Assembly: GCF_002950945.1 (NCBI RefSeq)
Contig: NZ_CP012673.1
Span: forward strand, 3,514,501 to 3,578,500
DNA from: Sorangium cellulosum
GTDB taxonomy: Bacteria; Myxococcota_A; Polyangia; Polyangiales; Polyangiaceae
Direction of reading: 5' to 3'
DNA: 64,000 bases
Positions 8,863 to 17,726 of this stretch are shown here, piece by piece. Numbering within the stretch: position 1 is the stretch's first letter; each line of letters starts with the position of its first letter. The position numbers and the translations under genes are program-made. The notes beneath the pieces are model-generated. The model was given only the letters and a program-made list of their open reading frames with translations. It searched no databases and had not been told where the DNA came from.

Positions 8863-9438
8863 GATGAGGCCCTGTTCGCCGGGAACCCGACTCCGCCCGC
8901 CGGCTCGCCGAGGACATCCGGACCGGAGCGCCGCGGCTTTCGCGCGGCGATCGCTCCGCGCCTCCGCGAATACCTCGCGCTGCTTGCCGGCAGCCTGGCC
9001 GCGGGCGGCTGCGGGGCGCTCTTCGATCAGGTCACCGCGACGATCTCGCCCGAGTACTTCCTCGAAGGAAAGGACCTCGCCGCATCGGGGTTGCCGTTTC
9101 GTCTGGCGGTCGCGTGGACGGGGTTCCGTGGAGGGTTGCCGCTCGGCGCGCTCGTCACCGGCGTGGGCCTCCTCCGCGCCGCGCGGGGCGCCGGCTTCTC
9201 CTGGCGCGCCTGGCTGTGGAGCATCGCGGCAGCGCTCGCGGCGGCGCTCGTCGTCTGCCCCGCGCTCATGGTGGCACTCGACCCGCTCGGCATGCGCGAG
9301 GCGAGCCTCGGCGTGTGGTCCCGGGGCGTCGCGACGCGGTACCTCGCCTGCTGGGGGCTGCACGCCGGCGCCTATCTTGGTGTAATTGCTGGTGTTTTCA
9401 GGGGCCCTCGTCCGGGCGGGGCGGGGCGGTCGCCGTGA
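8863..9438 (+). CDS. Predicted integral membrane protein, start uncertain
   Basis: The frame is open from 8863 to 9438. From about 8960 it reads as a recognisable membrane-protein family: a first helix (YLALLAGSLAAGG), then LFDQVTATISPEYFLEGK, close to the conserved HDQVSYTISPEYF segment of that family, then three more hydrophobic segments ending near HAGAYLGVIAGV. No ATG, GTG or TTG occurs in frame before the TTG at 9091, which would remove the conserved segment. Either translation starts at a CTG (8872), or an ATG at 8865 in the next frame plus a one-base indel marks a broken 5' end. Function unknown. Confidence 0.6.
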   Translation, partial: DEALFAGNPTPPAGSPRTSGPERRGFRAAIAPRLREYLALLAGSLAAGGCGALFDQVTATISPEYFLEGKDLAASGLPFRLAVAWTGFRGGLPLGALVTGVGLLRAARGAGFSWRAWLWSIAAALAAALVVCPALMVALDPLGMREASLGVWSRGVATRYLACWGLHAGAYLGVIAGVFRGPRPGGAGRSP

Positions 9439-9507
9439 TCTGCCGGCTGTCCCGGGCCTCGTTCCAGGAGGGCTCGCGGGCACGCAGCAGCCGTGCGCCC
9501 GAGTTCT

Positions 9508-10170
9508 TCACCCTGGCGCCGCTCCGCCGATCGCCTCGGCGGTGAGCAGGCGTGTCCTCCGGCCCGACGCGAGCGTGAGGTGCTGTCCCCAGCTCGTCTG
9601 GTGCGGCACTTCCCCTTCGACCATCCTCGTCTCCCGGATCGCGAACCCCGCGGCGAGGTAGGCGGGGCGCAGCGCCTCCTCGACCCAGGCGTCCGACAGC
9701 TCGGGCAGGCCGAGGCGCGCCGCGTACGGCCGGTCGTCGAAGACGCTCTGGTTGAGCAGGGCGATCAGCTCGCCGCCCGGCCGGACGAGGCGGCGCAGCG
9801 CCTCGAGCACCGGCGGCTCCGGCAGCACGAGCGCGGACAGGAGCGAGGCCCAGGGGAAGTTCAGCGTGAGGGTGTGGGCGAGCCCGCCGAGCTCCTCCGG
9901 CAGGGCCTGCACCGACGCGACCACGAAGAGCGCGTTCGGCCGTCCGCCCCGCGCGACCTTGCGGCTGGCGCGCCACGAGACCTCGCGCATCCGCTCGCCC
10001 GCGGGGTCGACGCCGATGCAGAACGTGTCGGGGTGGGCCCCGGCGGAGCGGTACACGAAGCGGCCGTCGCCCGTGCCGACGTCGATGAGGACGCGCGGGT
10101 AGCCGGCGATCTTCGCCTCGAGGTCCGCGCGCGTCCACGAGAGGGAGGTCTTGCCGAGCTGCACGATCAT
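9508..10170 (-). CDS. KamB/NpmA-like 16S rRNA (adenine(1408)-N1)-methyltransferase homologue
   Basis: A 220-aa class I SAM-dependent methyltransferase. Motif I is LIDVGTGDGR (28-37), followed by the acidic ribose-binding end of strand 2 (GVDPAGERM). The aminoglycoside-resistance methyltransferases KamB and NpmA share the neighbouring blocks: SxRAxRKxARGGRPNALFV, the FPWASLL loop with Trp107, and QTSW with Trp194. In that family the two tryptophans clamp the flipped A1408. The assignment rests on these motifs and on length. It could be intrinsic protection against an aminoglycoside-like compound, or a housekeeping relative with another substrate. The ATG at 10170 has GAGG five bases upstream. 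No antibiotic biosynthesis genes are adjacent. Confidence 0.78.
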   Translation of the reverse strand: MIVQLGKTSLSWTRADLEAKIAGYPRVLIDVGTGDGRFVYRSAGAHPDTFCIGVDPAGERMREVSWRASRKVARGGRPNALFVVASVQALPEELGGLAHTLTLNFPWASLLSALVLPEPPVLEALRRLVRPGGELIALLNQSVFDDRPYAARLGLPELSDAWVEEALRPAYLAAGFAIRETRMVEGEVPHQTSWGQHLTLASGRRTRLLTAEAIGGAAPG

Positions 10171-10228
10171 CGTCACCTCGAGCGACGCCGCGCCCCGGAC
10201 CGACGCCGGGCCCGCGCCGCGCGCATCC

Positions 10229-11413
10229 TCACCACGGCGTGCGGAGCCCGGTCGCGAGGCGGAAGCCCCAGCGCTCCTCGAACGCAGGCCCGAGCTCCGC
10301 GTCGAGCGGCGCGAGCAGGCCCGCGCGGACGAAGAGGTTCTCGTGCTCCATCGCGAAGAAGGGCTCGAGCGCGCTCTGGAACTTGTCCCCCTCGAACGTG
10401 GCGAGCAGGACGCCTTGCAAGCGGAGCCCGACGCCGATCCGGTGGCCGACCTGCAGCTCGACCGCCTGCTGCGTCGCAAACTGGGGGTCGCCCTGGAGCG
10501 GGAAGAGGATCATCGGATCGAGCTCGACGCGGAAGGCGCACGAGCCGGCGTGCGCCTCGAGGTCGAGGCGTCCCAGCGCGGAGACCGTCTCGGGCATGAC
10601 GTCCTGGATGTCCCAGAAGGCGCGCGCCGTGGCGAGGATCGAGAAGACGCCCTCCGACCTCCTGGCGAGGGGGAACCCGAAGGCGCCGCCGGCCGACAGC
10701 CACACGCCCCGTCCGAGCCGGTTCACGACGTGTGCGCCCAGCGTGGGGTTGCCGGCGAAGCCGAAGGAGAGCGGGAGGCGCGCGTCGACGAACGTGCGCT
10801 CGTCGATGGGGATCCGCGCCGAGAGGCCGAGCAGCGTGACCGGCACGCCGTCATCGACGGCGGTGCGCGAGCTCTTCATGGCGGAGGTGTCGAAGATCAG
10901 CCCCCCGCGCTCGCCGAGCGGGATCCCGTCCGCCGAGACGCCCTCGAGGGCCTCGCCCGGCTCCGCCGCCGCGTCTTCCGGCGCCCCGCCGGCGGGCGCT
11001 GGCTGGAACGACGTCTTGCCGTGGCCATGAGGCGCGCCGTAGGGCGCGGGCCCACCCTGGGGCGGAGGCTGGCCGTAGGGCGATGCCGCTGGCGGCGGCC
11101 CCGCATCGGGCGATGCCGCTGGCGGCGGCCCCGCGCCCGGCGTGTAGGCGGGAGGCGGTCCAGCCGGCGGCTGCTGGGCTGGCGGTGCGACGGGCGGCTG
11201 CGGGCCGCCCGGAGGCTGCGGGCCGCCCGGGGGCTGCGGGAAGCCGGGGGCGGGGGGCGGAGCAGGGGATCCTGGCGGCGTGGCGGTCGCCCCGCCTGGT
11301 GCTGCCGGGGGCTGGGGAGGTGGAGGGACCTGCGCGAGCGCCGTGCTCGCGAGGTGGATGCTGGCGAGCAGGCAGGCGAGGTGTGAAGCGAGGATCCTGT
11401 TCGTGGTGCGCAT
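10229..11413 (-). CDS. Exported proline-rich protein with beta-rich C-terminal domain
   Basis: A 394-aa protein. The start at 11413 gives a clear signal peptide (MRTTNRILASHLACLLASI ending ALAQ). A proline/glycine/alanine-rich, low-complexity linker follows (about 28-150), containing short repeated blocks (PQPPGG and GPPPAASP), then a C-terminal domain of about 230 residues. That domain alternates beta strands and turns (VTLLGLSARIPIDERTF, VNRLGRGVWLSAGGAFGFPL, VELQVGHRIGVGLRLQGV) and ends in an aromatic/hydrophobic strand, as in outer-membrane beta-barrels. It probably sits in the outer membrane with the Pro-rich part in the periplasm. No enzymatic motif was seen. Confidence 0.8.
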   Translation of the reverse strand: MRTTNRILASHLACLLASIHLASTALAQVPPPPQPPAAPGGATATPPGSPAPPPAPGFPQPPGGPQPPGGPQPPVAPPAQQPPAGPPPAYTPGAGPPPAASPDAGPPPAASPYGQPPPQGGPAPYGAPHGHGKTSFQPAPAGGAPEDAAAEPGEALEGVSADGIPLGERGGLIFDTSAMKSSRTAVDDGVPVTLLGLSARIPIDERTFVDARLPLSFGFAGNPTLGAHVVNRLGRGVWLSAGGAFGFPLARRSEGVFSILATARAFWDIQDVMPETVSALGRLDLEAHAGSCAFRVELDPMILFPLQGDPQFATQQAVELQVGHRIGVGLRLQGVLLATFEGDKFQSALEPFFAMEHENLFVRAGLLAPLDAELGPAFEERWGFRLATGLRTPW

Positions 11414-11661
11414 GGGTCGATGGGCGCTCCGTGAAGCGCGGCGGTCGGCGTTGGTTCGGCTCGCAGGGGCCCTGAATCCAGGGAGACATGGCACAGGCGA
11501 ACGGCAGCGCATGAACCCTGGTGAGCTGCCCCCGTCTTACCGCCTTTCCGCGCCGTCCAGTACCCGTTCGCCCGAGTTCGACGCCGCGAACACCGTGGGC
11601 CCGAGGGGAGGCTGTTCGTCGCGCGGCGCGGGGAGGGCCGATGGCGGCGCCGGCGATGCCC
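11414..11661. other. Intergenic region
   Basis: About 250 bases between the upstream end of the Pro-rich protein gene and the 3' end of pepN, both on the minus strand. It should carry the promoter of the Pro-rich protein gene. No convincing gene or repeat was seen. Confidence 0.3.
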
Positions 11662-14259
11662 TCAGCGCCCCCCGCCGGATCCGCTCGCGGCCGCGAGCTC
11701 CCGGCAGGCGATGCTGCGCGCGAGATCGTCGCTCGCCTCCCGCAGCATCCGGATCAGCATCGGCAGCCGCGGCTTCGACGGCGGCGCCCCGTCCGGGGCC
11801 GTCTGGAGCGCCGCGAGCAGCGCCTCGGCGCGCTCGAGCACGCCGCGCTCGACGCGGTACGAGGGGAAGAGGTGCGTGAAGTACGAGGACGCGAGCTCGT
11901 GCGTCCGCGTCTCGAACACCTGCTGCACCCGCTCGAAGAACGCCCCGGCGTACGGCTCGAGCAGCGCGCGCTGGAACGACCAGTTGAAGCCGGACATCGC
12001 CGCGCTCGTGAGGTGCAGCGAGCCGTACCCGCCCTCGTGGAACCGCTCCCACGCCGCCGCCTTCGCCGCCGCGTCCGGCCGCGCCGTCTCCGCGCGCAGC
12101 ACCGCGCGCTGGCCGCGATCCGACGGGTCGCGCCTGCGCTCGGCCGCGAGCCGCTCGGCCGCGCCCGGCATGCCCCGCGCGACCCACTTCACGGCGACCG
12201 TCCAGCGCATCTCCTGGTCGATCTCGAGCCCGTCCACCTCGAGCTCGCCGTCGACGAGGCGCGCCGCGAGGGCGAGATCCGGCGCGGCGTACGCCCCGTT
12301 GAGGAGCGCCCGCGCCCACACGATCTGCGCGTCGCCGCGCGGCGACGCCCGGAGCGCCGCGAGCGCGAGGCCCACGAACGCGCTCGCCTCGGCCTCGCGC
12401 ATCGCGTCCGGCACGAAGCGCGCGAGCGCCGTCACCGCGTTCGTGAGCACCGGGTCGACGAGCGAGAGGTCCGGCTCGGAGGGCAGCTTGTCCCGCACCA
12501 GCGCGAGGTACGCCGGGGAGGGGAGCTTCTGGTCGCGCACCATGCTCCAGAGCGACGACCAGAGCAGCTGGCGGAGGAGCGGATCCTCCACGCGGCCCAT
12601 GTGCTCGCGCACGAACGCGAGCGACCCCGGGTCGAGCGCGATCTTCGCGAACGTGAGGTCGTTGTGGTTCGGGAACACGAAGAGCGGCGCCCGCCGCCCC
12701 CGCGCCCCCGCCACCTCGGTCGTCGCGCCGTCGATCTCGGCGGGCACCGAGTCGACGACGAGCGCGCCGGCCTCCTCGCGCGCGAGCGCCACGTCGATGC
12801 GGTGCGGCCGGAGCGTCGGGTAGTCCGCCGGCGCGGTCTGCAGGACCCGCAGCTGCCCGATGTGGTCGCCCTCGTTCTCCCACTCGGCGGTCAGCGTGTT
12901 GAGCGACGCCTGCTCCAGCCAGACGCGCGACCACGCGCCGAGGTCGCGGCCGGAGCCCTCCTCCAGCGCGTCGAGGAACTCGCGCAGCGTCGCGTTGCCG
13001 TACTGGTGGCGCTTGAAGTACCGGCGCATCCCCTCGCGGAACGCCGGGAGGCCGATCGCCGCGACGAGCTGCTTCATCGCGGCGGCCCCCTTGCCGTACG
13101 TGATGCCGTCGAAGTTCAGGAACGTGTGCTCGGTGTCCGCGAGCTCCCCGGCGATGGGGTGCGTGGTCACGAGCTGGTCCTGCCGGTACGCCCAGCCCTT
13201 CATCACGTTGAACACCTTCCACACGGCCGGCTGGAACCGGGTCGCCTGCTCCATGGCGAGGAAGGACATGTACGTGGCGAAGCTCTCGTTGAGCCAGAGA
13301 TCGTTCCACCACCGCATCGTCACGAGGTTGCCGAACCACATGTGCGCCATCTCGTGGAGCACCACCTCCGCGCGCGAGAGCCGCTGGTGGTCGGTCGGCG
13401 GGTCCCGGAAGATCATCCGCTCGCTGTGGGTCACGGCGCCGACGTTCTCCATGGCGCCGGCGTTGAACTCCGGGACGAAGATCTGGTCGTACTTGGTGAA
13501 CGGGTAGGGGTAGTCGAAGAAGCTCGGGTAGAAGTCGAAGCCCTGCTTCGTGATGGTGAAGAGCTCCTCGGCGTCGAGGTGCTTCGCGAGCGATCTCCGA
13601 CAGTAGAGCCCGAGCGGGATGCCGCGGTGCTCGTCGCGGACGCCGCTGTAGGGGCCGGCGATGAGCGCGAAGATGTACGTGCTGAACCGGGTCGTCTCCT
13701 CGAATACCCGGGTCGAGCGCGCCTCGCCCGCGGCGATCATGCGGGTCAAGCGGGCGTTGCCGATGACCTCCCAGTCGTCGGGCGCGGTCACGGACAGCCG
13801 GTAGCTCGCCTTGATGTCCGGCTGGTCGAAGCAGGGGAAGAGGCGGTGCGCGCTGAACGGCTCGAGGTCCGAGTAGACGTACTCCTCGCCGTCCTCCGGG
13901 TCGCGGAAGTGGTGGAAGCCGTCGCCGGTCGTGTCGTAGTCGTTCTCGTAGACGACGCGCACGCGCGTCTCCGGATCGAGCAGCTTCCCCGGGAGCCGGA
14001 TGCGGCAGTCGGACCACTCGGGCTCGACCGCGACGCCGTTCACCTCGAGCCGCTCGATGCGCCGGCCGCGGAAGTCGATGAAGGTGTCGCCGCGGCCGCG
14101 GACGTCGAAGTAGGCGATGGTCTCGCCGCGGTAGCCGCGGGCGCCGCGCGCGAGATCGATGGCGAGCTCGTAGCGCACGTTGCCGATGCGCGCGGCGCGC
14201 TCCTGGGCCTCCTCCTGGGTCAGCACGTCCCGTCCAGGGCTGCCGGTCTTGTCCGTCAT
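11662..14259 (-). CDS. pepN: Aminopeptidase N (M1 family)
   Basis: An 865-aa zinc metallopeptidase that removes N-terminal residues from peptides in the cytosol. It carries the exopeptidase motif GAMEN, the zinc site HEMAHMW with the downstream Glu of NESFATY, and the catalytic Tyr region KGAAAMKQL. The long C-terminal helical (ERAP1-like) domain is present and the length is normal for bacterial PepN. No signal peptide is visible. The start MTDKTGSPGRDVLTQEEAQ matches the family's N-terminal pattern. It appears monocistronic. Confidence 0.95.
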   Translation of the reverse strand: MTDKTGSPGRDVLTQEEAQERAARIGNVRYELAIDLARGARGYRGETIAYFDVRGRGDTFIDFRGRRIERLEVNGVAVEPEWSDCRIRLPGKLLDPETRVRVVYENDYDTTGDGFHHFRDPEDGEEYVYSDLEPFSAHRLFPCFDQPDIKASYRLSVTAPDDWEVIGNARLTRMIAAGEARSTRVFEETTRFSTYIFALIAGPYSGVRDEHRGIPLGLYCRRSLAKHLDAEELFTITKQGFDFYPSFFDYPYPFTKYDQIFVPEFNAGAMENVGAVTHSERMIFRDPPTDHQRLSRAEVVLHEMAHMWFGNLVTMRWWNDLWLNESFATYMSFLAMEQATRFQPAVWKVFNVMKGWAYRQDQLVTTHPIAGELADTEHTFLNFDGITYGKGAAAMKQLVAAIGLPAFREGMRRYFKRHQYGNATLREFLDALEEGSGRDLGAWSRVWLEQASLNTLTAEWENEGDHIGQLRVLQTAPADYPTLRPHRIDVALAREEAGALVVDSVPAEIDGATTEVAGARGRRAPLFVFPNHNDLTFAKIALDPGSLAFVREHMGRVEDPLLRQLLWSSLWSMVRDQKLPSPAYLALVRDKLPSEPDLSLVDPVLTNAVTALARFVPDAMREAEASAFVGLALAALRASPRGDAQIVWARALLNGAYAAPDLALAARLVDGELEVDGLEIDQEMRWTVAVKWVARGMPGAAERLAAERRRDPSDRGQRAVLRAETARPDAAAKAAAWERFHEGGYGSLHLTSAAMSGFNWSFQRALLEPYAGAFFERVQQVFETRTHELASSYFTHLFPSYRVERGVLERAEALLAALQTAPDGAPPSKPRLPMLIRMLREASDDLARSIACRELAAASGSGGGR

Positions 14260-14512
14260 ACGTGCACCCTAGGACGAACCGCGGGAGGGTGGCCAGCGCA
14301 TCCACCACGGTCGCGATCGTCGCCCCGGCGCGGTGTGGCCGCGCGCGTCACGCGCTGGGGCGCGGTCGACGGAGGCGCGGAGGAGCGCCTCCTGGGCAAG
14401 GCGCGCACGGTGTGGTCGAGCGCGCGTGCGTGTGCGAGCCACCCCGGCGGGTTGTGCCACCGGCGGCACTCGGCTGGCGGCGTTCGGGAGGGCGGCGTCC
14501 GGGCGGCGGCGT
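14260..14512. other. Intergenic region upstream of pepN
   Basis: About 250 bases between pepN and the downstream end of the flippase-like gene, both on the minus strand. It should contain the pepN promoter. No gene, RNA or repeat was recognised. Confidence 0.3.
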
Positions 14513-15595
14513 TCAGGCGGCGGGCGGGGGTCGCCGCCAGACGAGCGTGGCGACGATCCCGGCGAGCGCGCCGATCGCCTGGAGGGTGTGGGCGAGCACC
14601 GAGACCGCGACGGCGGCGCTGGTGGAGAGCCCGAGCAGCGGGGCGGCGAGCGTGAAGGCGCCGTCGGTTGCGCCGATCTGGGCCGGGATGAGGTCGCCGA
14701 CGGCGGTGCCGATCACGGCCACGCCGTACGCGGCGAGCGCGCGGAGGGGGCCGCTGTCGGCGCCGACGGCGGCGAGCAGCACCGCGTACTGCGCGGCCTG
14801 GAGCGCGCGGCCGGCGCAGAAGGCGGCGAGCGGCCGGAGCGGGACGGGCGGGTGCTCGCGGACGGCCTCCTGGAAGGCGGCGGTGGCGTTGCCGGCGCGG
14901 GCGAACCGCCGGGCGAGCCACGCGAAGGCGGCGCGTTGCCGGGCCGCGAACGCGACGCCGACGCCGCTCGCGACCGAGACGGCGGCGTGCGCGAGCACGG
15001 CGAGCGCGAGCGGGGAGGCGCCGTCGCTCTGCCACACCGCCGCCGCCGCGAGGAGCGAGGTGGGGGCGAAGGAGAGGAGCGCGAGCGACTGGTTCGCCGT
15101 GGCGATCGCGGCGGCGCGCGGGGCGCCGACGTACGGCGAGAGCAGCGCGGCCTTGACCGCCTCGGCCGCCGCGCGCCCGGCCGGCATCAGCGTCGCGACC
15201 GGGTAGGCGACGACGTGGATGCGGGCGAGCTCCGCGAGCGGGACCCGCCGCGGGAGGCAGAGCGCGCGGGTCGCGAGCCCCTCGCAGCCGATGCGCGCCG
15301 CCTCCAGGACGACGAGCAGCGGCAAGAGCGGCGCGGCGCGCCCCAGCGCCTCGAGAAGCGCCGCGGCCCCGGCGTGCCGGACGAGCGCCGCCAGGCCGGC
15401 CAGCCCGGCGACGCCGAGCGCCGCGTGGAGCACCGCCCGGCGCCGCGCGCGGCGGGCGGCGGCGCTGCTCGAGCGGCCGGCGGCGCTCGCGGACCCGGCG
15501 GCGCTCGAGGCGGCGACGGGCGCCCCCTCCGGCGCGCTCCCAGCGTCGCTGCCGGGGCGTTCCTCTGCCGCTCTGGCCGGAGTCCAAGGCGTCAT
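14513..15595 (-). CDS. Flippase-like (lysylphosphatidylglycerol synthase TM / UPF0104) membrane protein
   Basis: A 360-aa polytopic inner-membrane protein. After a charged, Ala/Ser-rich cytosolic N terminus (about 60 residues) come seven to eight hydrophobic segments. The pattern matches the flippase-like domain found in the membrane half of MprF and in UPF0104 proteins: RVPLAELARIHVVAYPVATLMPAGR, then GDLIPAQIGATDGAFTLAAPLLG. No synthase domain is attached. The likely role is lipid translocation, substrate unknown. I chose the ATG at 15595, though its ribosome binding site is weak; upstream in-frame starts would add an Arg-rich tail. Confidence 0.8.
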   Translation of the reverse strand: MTPWTPARAAEERPGSDAGSAPEGAPVAASSAAGSASAAGRSSSAAARRARRRAVLHAALGVAGLAGLAALVRHAGAAALLEALGRAAPLLPLLVVLEAARIGCEGLATRALCLPRRVPLAELARIHVVAYPVATLMPAGRAAAEAVKAALLSPYVGAPRAAAIATANQSLALLSFAPTSLLAAAAVWQSDGASPLALAVLAHAAVSVASGVGVAFAARQRAAFAWLARRFARAGNATAAFQEAVREHPPVPLRPLAAFCAGRALQAAQYAVLLAAVGADSGPLRALAAYGVAVIGTAVGDLIPAQIGATDGAFTLAAPLLGLSTSAAVAVSVLAHTLQAIGALAGIVATLVWRRPPPAA

Positions 15596-15821
15596 GGAGA
15601 GGGATCGCGTTGCCAGGCGCGTGCCGGCGCCGCGTGCGCGTCGCGTGCGCACGCGGCGGTGTCGTGTCGGGCGGAGCCCGTGCGCCCAGGGCGCGCGCCT
15701 CCCGCGTGGTGGACGCGGGTCGGCGTGCTCGACGCAGGTCATCGAGCGCACCTCCGGTCCCTCTCGAGTCGACCGCGGCGAGGACTTCCTGTGAAAGTGC
15801 GCTATCTCACGAGAGCGGTGT

Positions 15822-17501
15822 CTACCCGCTGAGCCCCGCCTCCGCCGTGGCGACCCTTCCCGTCGCCTCGGCGCGGAGCCCGACGTTCCGCATCACGAAG
15901 TGGCTCCTCGGCAGTGCGGGCAGCCGCGTGTAGTCGATCTCGAGGTCCTGCGGCGGCACCTCGTACCGCAGCTCGCCGGTGAGGAGGCGGGCGGTGGCCT
16001 TCATGAGCTCGATCGCGATCCACTCGCCGGGGCAGCGGTGGGTGACGTGATGGTCGCCGCCCCCCTGCGGAACGAGGTTGAACGCATCGACCTGCTCGCG
16101 GAGGAACCGGTCGGGGTCGAAGCGATCCGGGTCGCTCCAGGCCCTCGGGTCGTGGTTCGTGCCGTAGAGGTCGAGCATCACCCGCGCGCCGGCGGGGAAC
16201 CGGTAGCCCTGCCATTCGAAGGCGTGGCGCGTGCGCGCCACGATCGAGGGGAAGAACGGGTAGAAGCGGCGGACCTCCTGGACGAAGCGGTCGAGGTACA
16301 CGTCGTCGCCGGCGGCGATGCGCTGGCGCGACGCGGGGTGGTGGTGCAGGGCGTGGGCGACGAAGGTGAGGTAGACCGACACCGCCACGGTCGGGCGCAG
16401 GACATTGAGGATCTCGACGGCGGCGATCTTCGGGCTCAGCAGGTTGCCGTCGACGTCGCGGTAGGTCGCCACGAGGTGGACCGGGCTGCCTTCGGGCACA
16501 CCCAGGCTGCCGTCGCGGATCCGCGCGACGACCCCCGCGATCCACGCGTTCGCCTCCTGGCGAGAGAGCAGCGACGCCCAGTGCCGCGGCCCGAGGGCGC
16601 CGGCGCCGTCGAAGAGCGCGGTGAGCGTTCGTGTCCGCTTCTGGACCTCGTCCTCCCCGAGCGGCACGCCGGCCCAGGTGCAGACGGCGCGGGTGAGGAT
16701 CTCCTGCGCCTGCTCGTAGAGCGCGACGTCCTCCGGCGCCGCCCGGCGGGCCTGGGCCCGCCACACGTCCGCGGCGATGTCGACGAGCCGCTGGATGGAC
16801 TCGGGCGTCATCATCGACAGGAACATCCGCTTGCGGTGGCGGTGCGCGGCGTCGTCGAGCATCTGCACGCCGCCGCGGCCGAAGAGCGTCGCTTGCAGGC
16901 GGAGGGGCGCGGCGCCCTTGCGCATGAAGCGGGACGTGTCGTGGAAGAGGCGCGAGGCCTCGGGCCCGGTCATGCAGATCGTCCGCTGGAGGAGGAGCCT
17001 GGTCTCGAAGAGATCGGCGCCGAGCTTCCGGCACTGCCGCATGACCAGACGATAAGGGTCCATCAGCAGGGCCAGCGTGCTGTCCGGGAGCGGATCGCGG
17101 GGGATCGGGCGCGCCGCGGAGGCGGCTCCCTCGGGGGAGGCGGCCTGCCCGGGCGCCGCGTCGTCCCGCGGCAACGCGTCGTTCAGGCGGCCGGTCACGG
17201 CGAGGCGGAGCATCCGCAGATCGGCGCGGAGCGACCAGAGCGGGCTGTGAAAGGAGGCGGGCCGGTTGCGCTCGACGACGAAGTGCCCGAACCAGGCGGG
17301 CGCATACCCGACGAGCGGCGCGAGCAGCAGCAGGCGGGGCTTGCGGCGAACCAGGGCGGTCCCGGCAAGCACCAGGGCGGCGGCCGTGCCCGTCAGGTGC
17401 AACGCGCGGTTGAGGCCGCTGCTGTGTTCCCGGAGGTAGTACTGCCAGAACTCGTCGAAGGAGGTGTGCGCGGGGGAAGGGTGGCCGTTGTGCTCGTTCA
17501 T
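15822..17501 (-). CDS. Fusion: Mpo1-like (DUF962) domain + CYP152-type fatty-acid peroxygenase P450
   Basis: A 559-aa two-domain protein. Residues about 12-105 are a bacterial Mpo1/DUF962 domain: FDEFWQYYLREHS, NRALHLTGT, two hydrophobic segments, AWFGHFVVERNRPA and HSPLWSLRADLRML, with the conserved histidines 26, 35 and 73. Yeast Mpo1 is an iron-dependent dioxygenase that shortens 2-hydroxy fatty acids by one carbon. Residues about 140-555 are a P450 of the CYP152 group: helix I has NVLRPTVAVS with the substrate-anchoring Arg369-Pro370 instead of an acid-alcohol pair, ExxR is at 409-412, and the haem loop is HRCPGEW with Cys490. CYP152 enzymes hydroxylate fatty acids at alpha or beta using hydrogen peroxide. 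The ATG at 17501 has GGAG ten bases upstream. See findings. Confidence 0.88.
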   Translation of the reverse strand: MNEHNGHPSPAHTSFDEFWQYYLREHSSGLNRALHLTGTAAALVLAGTALVRRKPRLLLLAPLVGYAPAWFGHFVVERNRPASFHSPLWSLRADLRMLRLAVTGRLNDALPRDDAAPGQAASPEGAASAARPIPRDPLPDSTLALLMDPYRLVMRQCRKLGADLFETRLLLQRTICMTGPEASRLFHDTSRFMRKGAAPLRLQATLFGRGGVQMLDDAAHRHRKRMFLSMMTPESIQRLVDIAADVWRAQARRAAPEDVALYEQAQEILTRAVCTWAGVPLGEDEVQKRTRTLTALFDGAGALGPRHWASLLSRQEANAWIAGVVARIRDGSLGVPEGSPVHLVATYRDVDGNLLSPKIAAVEILNVLRPTVAVSVYLTFVAHALHHHPASRQRIAAGDDVYLDRFVQEVRRFYPFFPSIVARTRHAFEWQGYRFPAGARVMLDLYGTNHDPRAWSDPDRFDPDRFLREQVDAFNLVPQGGGDHHVTHRCPGEWIAIELMKATARLLTGELRYEVPPQDLEIDYTRLPALPRSHFVMRNVGLRAEATGRVATAEAGLSG

Positions 17502-17726
17502 CTCGTGCTCCGGTTGCTGGTCGACGCAGCTGGTCGACCCACCGAAGCGAACGGCGTTCCCGCGGACGTGATGGACCCCTCGGCCGGTGGAAACACGCAC
17601 ACTCGCCGCGCAATTGCGCGTCCGAGCGGGGAGGTGCCCCGCCCCGGACAACCGAAGAACGCCACCTCCGGCGTGGCAAATTGCCTCAGGCGGCGTCCAG
17701 TGCGGCGCGTCTGCGGCCTCGTCCGG

